A stretch of DNA of 64,000 bases from Sphingobium sp. SYK-6 (GCF_000283515.1 NC_015976.1:3132501-3196500), one strand, 5' to 3'. Positions 7,421-16,242 are shown, counted from the first letter of the stretch. Numbers and translations are program-made. The notes: generated by a model from the letters alone, not told the origin.

Positions 7421-8323
7421 ATGACAGAGACCGAGGCGCTGCCGGAGATGGTGACGGGCAGGCACGATGCTTTTCTGAGCTATGGCCAGCCCGGGCTGCG
7501 CGGCCCGCTGATCTTCGCCGTGCCGCATGCCGGCCGCGTCTACACGCACGATCTGCTCGATCGCGCGCGCGTCCCCCAGGCGACGCTCGCGCGGCTGGAG
7601 GACAGGTTTGCGGACCATCTCGCTCACGGCCTGATCGCCGAGGGTCATCATGTGCTGGTCGCGCGGCAGCCCCGCGCGCTCATCGATCTCAACCGGGACG
7701 AGCGCGAGGTCGATCCGCAGGGCGTCAGCGGCGCGCCCTGGAGCTTTCGGCCGCAGACCAGCGCCAAGGTGCGCGGCGGCCTGGGGCTGATCCCCGAGCG
7801 GCTCGCGCAGACGGGGAAGCTCTGGCACACGCCCCTGCCCTTCCGGACGCTGCGCGATCGCATCGAGACGGTCCATCGGCCCTATCACGCCGCGCTCGCC
7901 GGAGCGCTGGCCGTGGCGCGCGCGCGGCATGGCGTGGCCCTGCTCGTCGACATCCATTCCATGCCGCCGCTGCGCGAGGCGCCCGGCACGTTCGAGCCTG
8001 CGCCGCGGATCGTGATCGGTGATCGCTTCGGGCGCAGCGCGAAAGGGCAGCTGACCGATCTGTGTGCTGATTTCGTGCGCCGCAGGACCCTGCCGATCGC
8101 GGTCAACACGCCTTATTCCGGCAATCATATCCTGGAGCGCCACGGACGTCCGGAAGCCGGCATCCACGCGATCCAGATCGAGGTGGACCGCTCGCTCTAT
8201 CTCGATTCGGTGCTGATGAACCCCGGCGAAGGCCTGCCGGCCATGCAGCGGCTCTTCACGGAGCTTGCCCGCGCCCTGATGCAGGATCTTGCCGGTACTG
8301 CCTTCCCGCTGGCTGCCGAATAA
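7421..8323 (+). CDS. N-formylglutamate amidohydrolase family protein
   Basis: A 300-residue zinc hydrolase of the HutG/FGase family, which splits N-formyl-L-glutamate in histidine breakdown or related N-formyl amides. Family blocks include FAVPHAGRVY (about 32-41), ALIDLNRDEREVDP, LLVDIHSMPP (metal-binding His) and YSGNHILERHG. No hut genes are near, so a histidine pathway role is not supported by context. The constant neighbour is cpdR, transcribed divergently. The TAA stop (8321-8323) overlaps the T-tract of the terminator of an RNA on the opposite strand. Confidence 0.85.
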   Translation: MTETEALPEMVTGRHDAFLSYGQPGLRGPLIFAVPHAGRVYTHDLLDRARVPQATLARLEDRFADHLAHGLIAEGHHVLVARQPRALIDLNRDEREVDPQGVSGAPWSFRPQTSAKVRGGLGLIPERLAQTGKLWHTPLPFRTLRDRIETVHRPYHAALAGALAVARARHGVALLVDIHSMPPLREAPGTFEPAPRIVIGDRFGRSAKGQLTDLCADFVRRRTLPIAVNTPYSGNHILERHGRPEAGIHAIQIEVDRSLYLDSVLMNPGEGLPAMQRLFTELARALMQDLAGTAFPLAAE

Positions 8324-8430
8324 AAAACCACCCCGTGCGATGCACAGGGTGGCCCAGGTTCAGGGAGGAGACGTCCCGAAAGGGCGGGACGCCCACGCAA
8401 AGGCCCGAAAGGGGGAACAAGCCTCTACGT
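8322..8430 (-). ncRNA. candidate trans-acting sRNA with CCUCC loops (MmgR/SuhB-like)
   Basis: On the minus strand a promoter-like pair (TTGAAA at 8465-8460, 17-base spacer, TACCTT at 8442-8437) is followed by about 110 bases with no good frame. Features in order are GTTCCCCCTTTCGGGCC, a hairpin CGTCCCGCCCTTTCGGGACG, an unpaired TCTCCTCCCTGAACC, and a strong terminator hairpin (8328-8352) with T6. A single-stranded CCUCCC before a terminator recalls alphaproteobacterial anti-Shine-Dalgarno sRNAs such as MmgR/SuhB. The family name is a guess from memory of those motifs; the RNA itself is better supported. Confidence 0.55.
8328..8352 (-). terminator. intrinsic terminator of the candidate sRNA
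   Basis: The stem CCACCCTGTGC/GCACGGGGTGG (minus-strand sense, one mismatch) is followed by TTTTTTA. It faces against the upstream amidohydrolase gene and could end transcription from both sides. Confidence 0.75.
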
Positions 8431-8436
8431 ATTCTT

Positions 8437-8465
8437 AAGGTAGGACAGTGCCTCGCTGTTTTCAA
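8437..8465 (-). promoter_or_regulatory. predicted promoter of the candidate sRNA
   Basis: TTGAAA (8465-8460), 17 bases, then TACCTT (8442-8437) on the minus strand. The -10 is weak (3 of 6 matches to consensus), and the start near 8430 is inferred. Confidence 0.4.
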
Positions 8466-8651
8466 GCGCAACCAGCACGAAATCCTGAGAATAGTTGAGT
8501 TAGTCCCCAAGTATCGGCGCGACTCGCGGCGTATCGCCGCCTTCCCCGTCTTTCGCCCACAACGTTCACCAATGCGCGCCCGACAAGAAAAGGCGCCAGT
8601 TTGCCGGGAAACTGGCGCCTTCTGGATGCGGATCGCGGGACGCTGAGGGGC

Positions 8652-9431
8652 TCAGCTGATCTCGAACGCCGGGATGGGGCCGAGGCCCAGACGGCGCTGC
8701 GCGAAGAAGACTTCCCGCATGCCCTGCAGCGAGAGGAGATGCGCATAGATCAGCGGCAGGAAACCGCTCTGGTTGAACTTGCGCAGCTGGTCACCGCGCA
8801 GGTCGCGCAGCTTCTCTTCATTGACCATCTGGAAGCCGCGATAGACGAAGGGCTTTTCCACGTCCGGCACCTGGATGCTGAGCTCGCCGTCCATCAGCAG
8901 GTCAGCTTCCTTGAGGTCGTTCATGAACTGGCCGGTGCGCATCGCTGCTTCCTCGAACTGCTCGCAGAATGCCAGCAGGTCCTTGGTCAGCTGCGTCGCC
9001 TCGCCATTCTCGATGAGCGGGCGCCCGTCCTCATATTCGCCGATCAGTTCGCTGGTCGGATCGAAGCAGAGCGACAATTCCTGGCTGTCCGGGTTGAGGC
9101 GGACGAGCAGCCAGGGGTAGCGGCGAACATAAGCGGGCACATAGCCGTCGTCCCGCCGCAGCTTGCCTTCCTCGTCGACGAGCGTGTTCACGCCCTCGTT
9201 GAGGCCCATCAGCGCGAGCGGCAGGGGATTGGGGCCGGCCGAGAAGACGATCGGCAGCGCGCGCTGGCACTGCGGGAACTCGTCCACGGTGAGCGGCACG
9301 GCATGGACGCCGATGAGAAAAGGCGCGCGGTCATAGTTGCGCAGCGTGAAGCCGGCATGCTGCTCCACGTTGAGCGGCACGAGATCCTTGTAGAGCAACG
9401 GCAAAGATTGGGCTTGCGGCGCGCTGGCCAT
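8652..9431 (-). CDS. SapC family protein
   Basis: A 259-residue protein of the SapC family, common in sphingomonads and caulobacters. Recognisable blocks are LVPLNVEQHAGFTL, VHAVPLTVDEFPQCQRALPIVF, YVPAYVRRYPW and ADLLMDGELSIQV. The family is named after S-layer-associated proteins, but the biochemical role is unknown. No signal peptide is seen. ATG 9431 is preferred (AGGAG 10 bases upstream) over an upstream in-frame start at 9467. It stands alone, convergent with the sRNA. Confidence 0.8.
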   Translation of the reverse strand: MASAPQAQSLPLLYKDLVPLNVEQHAGFTLRNYDRAPFLIGVHAVPLTVDEFPQCQRALPIVFSAGPNPLPLALMGLNEGVNTLVDEEGKLRRDDGYVPAYVRRYPWLLVRLNPDSQELSLCFDPTSELIGEYEDGRPLIENGEATQLTKDLLAFCEQFEEAAMRTGQFMNDLKEADLLMDGELSIQVPDVEKPFVYRGFQMVNEEKLRDLRGDQLRKFNQSGFLPLIYAHLLSLQGMREVFFAQRRLGLGPIPAFEIS

Positions 9432-9507
9432 GGCATCGAACTCCTGAGACTGGCTAAAACAGCGCACACCGAATGGTCAGGCTGGTCGACGCCCGGCCAT
9501 AAAGCCG

Positions 9508-10956
9508 TCAAACCGCAGTGGCAAGGGGCACCAGCTTGCCCGGATTGAACAGGCCGAGCGGGTCCAGCGCGTGCTTGATCGCCCGCACGGCGCCAATTTG
9601 CGCGGGTTCGGTGAGGCGCGCGAACTCCGCGAGCTTCATCTGGCCAATGCCATGTTCCGCCGAAATGGAGCCATTCATCGCCACGACCTGATCGTTGACG
9701 AAGCGCGTGGCTTCCTCGCCATGGGAGGCCAGCCACGCCTTGCCACCCTCGGTGCCGCCCGCGCGCGGCGCGCGCACGTGGAAATGGACATTGCCGTCGC
9801 CCAGATGGCCGAAGGACGAGGCGGTGGCGCCGGGGAAGCGCGCTTCGCATGCGGCCGCCACGTCCACCATGAAGCGCGGCATGGTGGCGATCGGCACGCT
9901 GATGTCGAACTGCAGGGCCGGCCCCTGCGCGCGTTCGGCTTCGGACGCGCTTTCGCGCAGCTTCCAGAAGGCCTCCGCCTGCCCCTCGCTCGCGGCGATC
10001 GCGGCATCGATGACGAGGCCTTTCTCGAACGCGCTCGCCAGCGCCGCTTCCATCCGCTGCTGCGCGCCGGGGCCGTCGGTCGCCGCGTCGAGATCGACCT
10101 CGATCAGCGCATGCCAGGGCGTGAGCGTGTCGATCGGCTGGCGCGTGCCGGGAATCACCGAGAGGATGAAGCCGAGCGTGTCCGCGGCGATGACTTCGAA
10201 GCCCTCGACCACCGGACCGAGCTGCCGCTCCATGTGCCGCAGCAGGGCGAGCGCCTGCGCGGGATCGCTCACACCCACCCAGGCTACGGCCCGGTCAGCA
10301 ATCGCCGGCACCAGCCGCAGGCTGGCGGCGGTGACGATGCCCAGCGTGCCTTCCGCGCCGATCAGCAGCTGCTTGAGATCATAGCCCCGATTGTCCTTCT
10401 TCAGCGCCGCGATCCCGTCATGGATCGATCCGTCCGGCAGCACGGCCTCGATGCCTTCCACCAGCGCGCGCATGGTGCCGTGGCGCAGCACCTGCGTGCC
10501 GCCGGCATTGGTGGAGACGAGGCCGCCCACCGTGGCGGACCCCTTGGCGCCCAGGCTCAGCGGAAAGCGACGGCCGACCGCCTGCGCCGCTTCATGCAGG
10601 TGGGAGAGGATCACGCCCGCCTCGCACACGGCCAGATTGGCCTCGGGGTCCAGCCGCCGGATGCTGTTCATGGCCCGCAGCGAGAGGATGAGCGCGCTGC
10701 CGTCCGCCGGTGGCGTGGCGCCGCCGACCATCGAGCTGTTCCCGCCCTGCGGCACCAGCGGCACGCGGTGCTCGGCCGCGCAGCGCACCATCGCGGCGAC
10801 TTCCTGCGTCGAGCGCGGGGTCAGGATCGCCGCGGCCTCGCCATGGAACTTGCCGCGCCAGTCCTCGAGCCAGGGCGCGATGAGATCATGGTCCTCGATC
10901 AGGCCACGCGGCCCGGCGACGGCACGAAAAGCGGCAAGAGTGTCAGGCGCGATCAT
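9508..10956 (-). CDS. FAD-binding oxidase (D-2-hydroxyacid dehydrogenase / GlcD family)
   Basis: A 482-residue flavoprotein with an N-terminal FAD_binding_4 (PCMH) domain, seen as VPQGGNSSMVGGATPP and GSATVGGLVSTNAGGTQV, and a C-terminal FAD-oxidase_C domain ending in SISAEHGIGQMK and GLFNPGKLVP. The family oxidises D-lactate, glycolate or D-2-hydroxyglutarate and passes electrons to quinone or an electron-transfer flavoprotein. The substrate cannot be set from sequence alone. The GHLGDGNVHFHV histidine block is conserved. ATG 10956 starts MIAPDTLAAF; the frame extends upstream without support. Confidence 0.85.
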   Translation of the reverse strand: MIAPDTLAAFRAVAGPRGLIEDHDLIAPWLEDWRGKFHGEAAAILTPRSTQEVAAMVRCAAEHRVPLVPQGGNSSMVGGATPPADGSALILSLRAMNSIRRLDPEANLAVCEAGVILSHLHEAAQAVGRRFPLSLGAKGSATVGGLVSTNAGGTQVLRHGTMRALVEGIEAVLPDGSIHDGIAALKKDNRGYDLKQLLIGAEGTLGIVTAASLRLVPAIADRAVAWVGVSDPAQALALLRHMERQLGPVVEGFEVIAADTLGFILSVIPGTRQPIDTLTPWHALIEVDLDAATDGPGAQQRMEAALASAFEKGLVIDAAIAASEGQAEAFWKLRESASEAERAQGPALQFDISVPIATMPRFMVDVAAACEARFPGATASSFGHLGDGNVHFHVRAPRAGGTEGGKAWLASHGEEATRFVNDQVVAMNGSISAEHGIGQMKLAEFARLTEPAQIGAVRAIKHALDPLGLFNPGKLVPLATAV

Positions 10957-11091
10957 GCGCTGCCTTATGGCGATTGCCGCTCCCGAATGCCAGCCTCGCG
11001 CGCCCCTGCACTCTTCATCCCGCCGCTGCCCCAATTAATCGCCTGTTCAAGGGCGGGTCACTAGGGCATTCTGAACGTCGGGAACGATTCA

Positions 11092-11613
11092 TTGCCTTTC
11101 ATTGTCATCACATTCTTCTTGATGCTGCTTACGCTCGCACCAGGCGCCGCGGCTGGTCAGGAGACCCGCGCGCCGCGTCCGGACGGCAGCCAGTGGGCGC
11201 AGGTGACGATCGAACAGCGCGTCATCATCCGGATCCCCACCGTGCCCATGCGCCGCTCGCTCGCCACACCCGTGGAAGATGCCCCTGCCCCGGCGCAATG
11301 GCGCTGGAAGGAAAGCAGGGGCCCCAAATGCCTCCCCATCCAGCGCATTCGCGGCGCCTCCATCACGCCGGACGAGGGACTGAGGATGGTGACCGGCCTC
11401 AACGAGCAGTTCCGCGCCCATTTCGGCCGCAGCTGCCGCGCCGCGGATTTCTACGCGGGCTTCTACATCCAGGCCAGCAAGGACGGCTCGCTCTGCGCCG
11501 GCCGGGACACGCTCCACGCGCGCAACGGCTCGGCCTGCGAGATCGAGAAATTCACCCATCTCGAACGCGAGCCGGTAAAGGACGAGGAAAGCGACAAGCG
11601 CCGGGAAAAATAA
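11092..11613 (+). CDS. hypothetical exported protein
   Basis: A 173-residue protein with a signal peptide (FIVITFFLMLLTLAPGAAA) and a basic, hydrophilic mature part with four Cys (GPKCLP, GRSCRA, SLCAGRD, SACEIE) that could form disulfides in the periplasm. The first start is TTG 11092 with GGGAA at suitable spacing; an ATG at 11122 would shorten the signal. I do not recognise the family. The C-terminus is highly charged (KDEESDKRREK). Confidence 0.6.
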   Translation: MPFIVITFFLMLLTLAPGAAAGQETRAPRPDGSQWAQVTIEQRVIIRIPTVPMRRSLATPVEDAPAPAQWRWKESRGPKCLPIQRIRGASITPDEGLRMVTGLNEQFRAHFGRSCRAADFYAGFYIQASKDGSLCAGRDTLHARNGSACEIEKFTHLEREPVKDEESDKRREK

Positions 11614-11732
11614 GCGGGGCCCCACGCCCGATCTGGTCCAATTGCCCTTCTTTGGCACGCACAGGGGAAATGCCGGTAGAAAGACGACGGATGATCGTTT
11701 AACCCCGTGGCGTTGCGGTCAAGTGGGGGACT

Positions 11733-12809
11733 ATGCAAGCGAAACGGCGTCTGGAATGGGTCGATGCGGCGAAGGGCATCTCGATCCTGCTGGTGACCCT
11801 GCTCCATTGCACCATGTTGTCCGAGGCCGCTGGACTGGGCGTGGCCCGGGCCATTCAGGTCAATGACTTCCTGTCACCTATCCGCATGCCGCTGTTTTTC
11901 TTCGTATCCGGATTGCTCGCCAATTCGGTCATCAACGGAAGAATCGAGACGATATTCCGCAGGAAGGTTTTCCTCTTCCTATGGCTGCTTGTGATATGGT
12001 CCGTCATTCGCTTCCTATGGGTCGCTTTTGTCGTCAAAAATCCCGACAATCTGCAGGAAGGCAGCGACTGGGGGCAACTTCTTCTCATTCTCGTGAGACC
12101 TGACACCGGAATCTGGTTCCTCTGGTCGTTGGCCATCTTCTTCCCCCTCACAAAAATTCTCAACGCGGCCAATGTTTACGCAGGCGCCGCCCTGTGCATT
12201 TTTGCGTCGGTCCTCGCCAATGGCTTCATTGGAGCGGAAATCTGGCCGGACGTGGAAGCGTCCGTACGCCCCATGGCGTATCAGAACTCACTGAAATACT
12301 TCGTATTTTTCTACATTGCGGCATCTTTTCCCGGGCTGCGACGCACTGTTGACGGGATCAATCCGGGATTGAATACGGTTGCCCTCGCCGCCGTTTATCT
12401 GATGCTGTATCTTGCGCAGAGTTTTGCGAGAGATATCCCGCTGGCCTTGGGAATGATCAAGCTTACTCAGTCCCTGATCGGCGTCTATCTGCTGCTCCTG
12501 CTTTCCAAATTTTTGACGAAATTCGGGATCATATCCCCGATACTGCAGTATCTCGGCAAGAACACCTTGGCGATTTATGTGGCGCAGGTTCCGGTCATCA
12601 GTGTCCTTGTGTATCTGTTCCTGCCCGTCGGCCAGGGTGCTGGGCCGCTTGCAAACTTCATTCCCTATCTGATGACACCGCTGGTGGTTTCGGCCACTCT
12701 CGCGCTCCAGTTTGCGCTTCTTCGGGTTGGCGCCGACTGGCTGTATGACTTGCCGCGCCGCTGGCGCTTCAGGAAGGAATATGACGCGCCTTCCCCCGTC
12801 GCAGCCTGA
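11733..12809 (+). CDS. acyltransferase 3 family membrane protein
   Basis: A 358-residue multi-spanning membrane protein of the acyltransferase-3 family (OafA/NodX/WecH type), which O-acylates sugars of surface polysaccharides or exported molecules. The signature start RLEWVDAAKGISILLVTLLH (residues 6-25) holds the conserved Asp and His, and PIRMPLFFFVSGLL is the second family block. About ten hydrophobic segments follow. GGGGGA precedes ATG 11733. Its GC content is lower than the flanking genes, a hint of transfer. No other polysaccharide genes adjoin, so the acceptor is unknown. Confidence 0.82.
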   Translation: MQAKRRLEWVDAAKGISILLVTLLHCTMLSEAAGLGVARAIQVNDFLSPIRMPLFFFVSGLLANSVINGRIETIFRRKVFLFLWLLVIWSVIRFLWVAFVVKNPDNLQEGSDWGQLLLILVRPDTGIWFLWSLAIFFPLTKILNAANVYAGAALCIFASVLANGFIGAEIWPDVEASVRPMAYQNSLKYFVFFYIAASFPGLRRTVDGINPGLNTVALAAVYLMLYLAQSFARDIPLALGMIKLTQSLIGVYLLLLLSKFLTKFGIISPILQYLGKNTLAIYVAQVPVISVLVYLFLPVGQGAGPLANFIPYLMTPLVVSATLALQFALLRVGADWLYDLPRRWRFRKEYDAPSPVAA

Positions 12810-13072
12810 ATCGTGTCACCGAATGCGCGTGTTCGGATAACCGCTTCCCGAGGCTCTCCATACAAAAATGGCCCCACTGAAGCCTCCTGATCGGGCAGCA
12901 AGCACGGGCAGCAGGGAGCCGGATCATCCCGTTTCTTGCCCGCTCATGACCGCTTCGGCCCGGAAATCCTTGACAGGAGCGCTGCTCTTGCGCATGGCCC
13001 AAGCGGCTCAAGACATGCCCGGTGACGGCAGGGTCCGGGCCTATCCTGCCTTCCAGCCTGCACGGAACCCTG

Positions 13073-14491
13073 ATGCACTTTGCCGACCTCGGCCTGTCAG
13101 AAGAATTGCTGAAAGCCGTCGAAGAGGCGGGCTATAGCGAAGCGACGCCCATTCAGGCGCAAGCGATTCCATCTGTTCTCATGATGCGCGACATCATCGG
13201 CATCGCGCAGACCGGCACCGGAAAGACGGCGAGCTTCGTGCTGCCGATGATCGATATTCTCGCCCAGGGCCGCTCGCGGGCGCGCATGCCGCGTAGCCTC
13301 ATCCTCGAGCCGACGCGCGAACTCGCCGCGCAGGTGGCCGAGAATTTCGAGAAATACGGCAAATATCACAAGCTCTCCATGGCGCTGCTCATCGGTGGCG
13401 TGTCCATGGGCGATCAGGTGAAGGCGCTGGAAAAGGGCGTCGATGTGCTCATCGCCACGCCCGGGCGCCTCATGGACCTGTTCGAGCGCGGCAACATCCT
13501 GCTCACCGGCTGCTCGCTGCTCGTGATCGACGAGGCGGACCGGATGCTCGACATGGGCTTCATCCCCGATATCGAGAATATCTGCACCAAGCTGCCCGCG
13601 AACCGGCAGACGCTGCTGTTCTCGGCGACCATGCCGGGGCCCATCAAGAAACTGGCGGACAAGTTCCTCACCAATCCCAAGTCGATCGAGGTGGCCCGGC
13701 CCGCGACGGCTTCGGCGAACATCGCCCAGATGCTGGTGCCGGTGGAGGAACGCGGCAAGCGCGAGATGCTGCGCACGCTGCTCGGCAAGGAAGACGTCAA
13801 CACGGCGATCATCTTCTGCAATCGCAAGACCATGGTGCGCGAGCTCAACAAGAGCCTGCGGCGCCACGGCTTCAAGTCCGGCGAGATTCACGGCGACATC
13901 GACCAGTCCGCCCGGATCGCGGAGCTGGAGCGCTTCAAGAGCGGCGAGATCAATCTGCTCGTGGCGTCGGACGTGGCCGCGCGCGGGCTCGACATCAAGG
14001 GCGTGTCCCACGTCTTCAATTTCGACGCGCCATGGCATCCGGACGATTATGTCCACCGCATCGGCCGCACGGGCCGCGCCGGCGCCACCGGCAAGGCCTT
14101 CACCTTCGTGACGAAAAACGATGCCGAGGCGATCGAGGCCATCGAGAAGCTGATCGGCAACAAGATCGAGCGGCTTGATACCGGCGTCGACCTCGCGCCC
14201 GCCGAGGGCAGCGGGGGCGCCTCCCCGGCAAGGGGCGGCAGGCGCGCGGCCAAGCCGGCCCGCGAGAAGAAGCCACGCACGGATGAGCGCCCGGCAACCC
14301 GCGAAGCGGCGCCCGAAGCCGCGAAGGATGAGGCGCGCGAACGCCCCGCCCGGCCCGCGCGGGACTCACGCGGCGAGGCGCCGCGCGGCAAGCCTGCCCG
14401 CACCCCCGCGCCCGAACGCGACGAAGGCCCCGACGAGGGCTGGAACGGGCCGATGCCGGCCTTCCTCTCCTTCGGTTTCGACAAGCCCTGA
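13073..14491 (+). CDS. DEAD-box ATP-dependent RNA helicase
   Basis: A 472-residue superfamily 2 helicase of the RhlE/DbpA class. Ordered motifs are the Q motif (ATPIQAQAIP), Walker A (AQTGTGKT), PTRELAAQ, TPGRLMDL, VIDEADRMLD (DEAD), SAT, LVASDVAARGLDIKGV and HRIGRTGRAG. After about residue 385 comes a 90-residue low-complexity tail rich in Ala, Pro, Arg and Glu, typical for RNA contacts. It probably acts in ribosome assembly or RNA decay. ATG 13073 gives the family start MHFADLGL; an upstream GTG at 13022 is also in frame. The flanking 12810-13072 holds nothing recognisable. Confidence 0.92.
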   Translation: MHFADLGLSEELLKAVEEAGYSEATPIQAQAIPSVLMMRDIIGIAQTGTGKTASFVLPMIDILAQGRSRARMPRSLILEPTRELAAQVAENFEKYGKYHKLSMALLIGGVSMGDQVKALEKGVDVLIATPGRLMDLFERGNILLTGCSLLVIDEADRMLDMGFIPDIENICTKLPANRQTLLFSATMPGPIKKLADKFLTNPKSIEVARPATASANIAQMLVPVEERGKREMLRTLLGKEDVNTAIIFCNRKTMVRELNKSLRRHGFKSGEIHGDIDQSARIAELERFKSGEINLLVASDVAARGLDIKGVSHVFNFDAPWHPDDYVHRIGRTGRAGATGKAFTFVTKNDAEAIEAIEKLIGNKIERLDTGVDLAPAEGSGGASPARGGRRAAKPAREKKPRTDERPATREAAPEAAKDEARERPARPARDSRGEAPRGKPARTPAPERDEGPDEGWNGPMPAFLSFGFDKP

Positions 14492-14531
14492 ACCCGATTT
14501 CACGGCGCCGCACGCGAGCCCGGAAAACGCA

Positions 14532-14560
14532 TTGCATTGTGCCGGGCGGCTGCTTATAGG
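14532..14560 (+). promoter_or_regulatory. predicted promoter of tRNA-Ala
   Basis: TTGCAT (14532-14537), 17-base spacer, TATAGG (14555-14560), ending 11 bases before the mature tRNA. Spacing is ideal. Confidence 0.65.
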
Positions 14561-14571
14561 CAGCGCTCCCT

Positions 14572-14647
14572 GGGGCTGTAGCTCAGTTGGGAGAGCGCAT
14601 CGTTCGCAATGATGAGGTCAGGGGTTCGATTCCCCTCAGCTCCACCA
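14572..14647 (+). tRNA. tRNA-Ala (CGC)
   Basis: Acceptor GGGGCTG pairs with CAGCTCC (one G-U). The D arm is GCTC/GAGC, the anticodon stem CATCG/TGATG, and the loop TTCGCAA gives anticodon CGC. The T stem is GGGG/CCCC and CCA is encoded. Confidence 0.95.
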
Positions 14648-14758
14648 GGGTTTTTTCTCGGGCGCATCGAGCCACTTTTAGGGCTTGCCTCCACGAGCTT
14701 GGCGCGGCATAGGCGCCCGGCTTGCCGCCGATATCCCCCGGGATCATCCGGCGCTCGT

Positions 14759-14833
14759 GGCCCCTTCGTCTAGCGGTTAGGACGCGGCCCTTTCACGGCT
14801 GAAACACGGGTTCGATTCCCGTAGGGGTCACCA
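14759..14833 (+). tRNA. tRNA-Glu (UUC), integration target
   Basis: Acceptor GGCCCCT pairs with AGGGGTC. The anticodon stem is CGGCC/GGCTG with loop CTTTCAC (anticodon TTC), the T stem ACGGG/CCCGT, and CCA is encoded. The last 16 bases (14818-14833) recur at 32189-32204, so the integrated element restored the tRNA 3' end on insertion. Confidence 0.96.
14818..14833 (+). repeat. attL (16-bp core in tRNA-Glu 3' end)
   Basis: CCCGTAGGGGTCACCA is identical at 32189-32204. Bases on each side differ (T/A here, G/T at the other copy), so the shared core is exactly 16 bp. An integrase gene begins 164 bases downstream. Confidence 0.88.
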
Positions 14834-14892
14834 AAATCCTCTCCCAGAGGGTTCCAGAAGATGCCATAAGTGGCTGATTTCTGCGGGTTTTC

Positions 14893-14997
14893 GGTGGTAT
14901 AGGTATCCCATACGGAGCGGCTTCGTGCCACCGGATACCAGCGTTTTGATGGTATATCTGATGGTAGCGCGCCCCTCCCCCAAAAGGAGATACCATC
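14893..14997. repeat. GATGGTATA-type repeats upstream of the integrase
   Basis: Copies are GGTGGTATAGG (14893-14903), TGATGGTATA (14947-14956), GATGGTA (14960-14966) and, inverted, ATACCATC (14990-14997) directly before the start codon. A related TGATGGTATAGG lies near attR (32118-32129). They may be integrase arm sites. The inverted copy could also fold over the ribosome site. Confidence 0.5.
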
Positions 14998-16230
14998 ATG
15001 GCGCTTACCGCTGTTGCAATTAACAAGGCCAAGGGCCGCGCAAAGCCCTATAAACTCACCGATGGCGACGGGCTGTTTCTCTATGTCACGCCCAACGGTG
15101 GCCGCTACTGGCGCATGAACTACCGCCACCACGGCAAGCAAAAGACGCTGGCCTTTGGCGTCTATCCCGACACCGGCCTTGCGGACGCCCGCGAGCAGCG
15201 TGACGCGGCGCGGAAGGTTCTGGCGCGCGGCTGCGATCCGGCCGAGCAGATCAGGCTTGAGCGCATCGCTGCCGCCGTCGCGGCGTCCAACAGCTTCAAG
15301 GCGGTTGCCGACGAATGGCTGGTCAAGGTCGAGTGCGAAGGCCGCTCCGCCGTCACCATGAAGAAACTGCGCTGGCTGCTGGACTTCATCAACGAGTCCA
15401 TCGGCAAGCGGCCTATCGCTTCCATCACCGCGCAGGAGCTTCTTGTCATGCTCCGCAAGATGGAGAGTAAGGGCCGCTATGAGACAGCCAAGCGGCTTCG
15501 CAGCACTGCCAGCCAGATATTCCGCTACGCCATCGCCACGGCGCGGGCCGAGCGCGATGTGGCGGCAGACCTTCGCGGCGCACTGATTGCGCCCCAGCCC
15601 GTCCACCGCGCCGCGATCACGAACGCCGATGCAGCGGGCGGCCTGCTGCGGGCCATCGAGGCGTTCGAGGGGCACCCCAGCACCAAGGCGGCGCTTCGCC
15701 TCCTACCCCATGTGTTCGTGCGTCCCGGTGAACTTCGCTTTGCCGAATGGGCCGACTTCGATTTCGACAAGGCCGTGTGGACGATCCCACCGTACAAAAC
15801 CAAGATGCGGCGCGTTCACAGCATCCCCCTGTCCCGGCAGGCACTCGCCATTCTCGAAACCATCGAGCATGACGCGGACTATAGCAGCTACCTTTTCCCG
15901 TCCCTGCGTTCGGTTGACCGGCCCATGTCGGAAAACACCATCAATGCGGCATTGCGGCGCTTGGGGTTCGCCCAGGACGAAATGACCGGCCACGGGTTCC
16001 GGGCGATGGCCGCGACGTTGCTCAACGAAATGGGCCTATGGCATCCCGACGCGATCGAGCGGCAGCTTGCCCATTGCGACAACAACGCGGTGCGCCGTGC
16101 CTATACGCGCGGCGAATATTGGGATGAGCGCGTTCGCATGATGCAGCACTGGTCCGACCATCTCGATTTCCTCCGCGACGGCGCGAAAGTCATCAAGGGG
16201 ACGTTTCGCAAGGCCAAGGCCGGGCAATAG
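14998..16230 (+). CDS. P4-type tyrosine integrase
   Basis: A 410-residue site-specific recombinase with the N-terminal DUF4102 arm-binding domain (YKLTDGDGLFLYVTPNGGRYW), a central SAM-like core-binding domain and a C-terminal catalytic domain. The catalytic set is visible: R242 (VRPGELR), H332 and R335 (GHGFRAMAATLL), H359 (LAHCDNN) and nucleophile Y369 (RRAYTRGEY). Such integrases use tRNA 3' ends, which matches the tRNA-Glu site 164 bases upstream. AAAAGGAG precedes the ATG, and an inverted repeat (14948-14955 with 14990-14997) could mask it. It appears intact. Confidence 0.95.
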   Translation: MALTAVAINKAKGRAKPYKLTDGDGLFLYVTPNGGRYWRMNYRHHGKQKTLAFGVYPDTGLADAREQRDAARKVLARGCDPAEQIRLERIAAAVAASNSFKAVADEWLVKVECEGRSAVTMKKLRWLLDFINESIGKRPIASITAQELLVMLRKMESKGRYETAKRLRSTASQIFRYAIATARAERDVAADLRGALIAPQPVHRAAITNADAAGGLLRAIEAFEGHPSTKAALRLLPHVFVRPGELRFAEWADFDFDKAVWTIPPYKTKMRRVHSIPLSRQALAILETIEHDADYSSYLFPSLRSVDRPMSENTINAALRRLGFAQDEMTGHGFRAMAATLLNEMGLWHPDAIERQLAHCDNNAVRRAYTRGEYWDERVRMMQHWSDHLDFLRDGAKVIKGTFRKAKAGQ

Positions 16231-16242
16231 CCCGGCCTTGCG

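Noticed and set aside
14770..14835. Frame through tRNA-Glu reading PYGNRTRVSAVKGPR
   Set aside because: Again a translated tRNA, not a protein.
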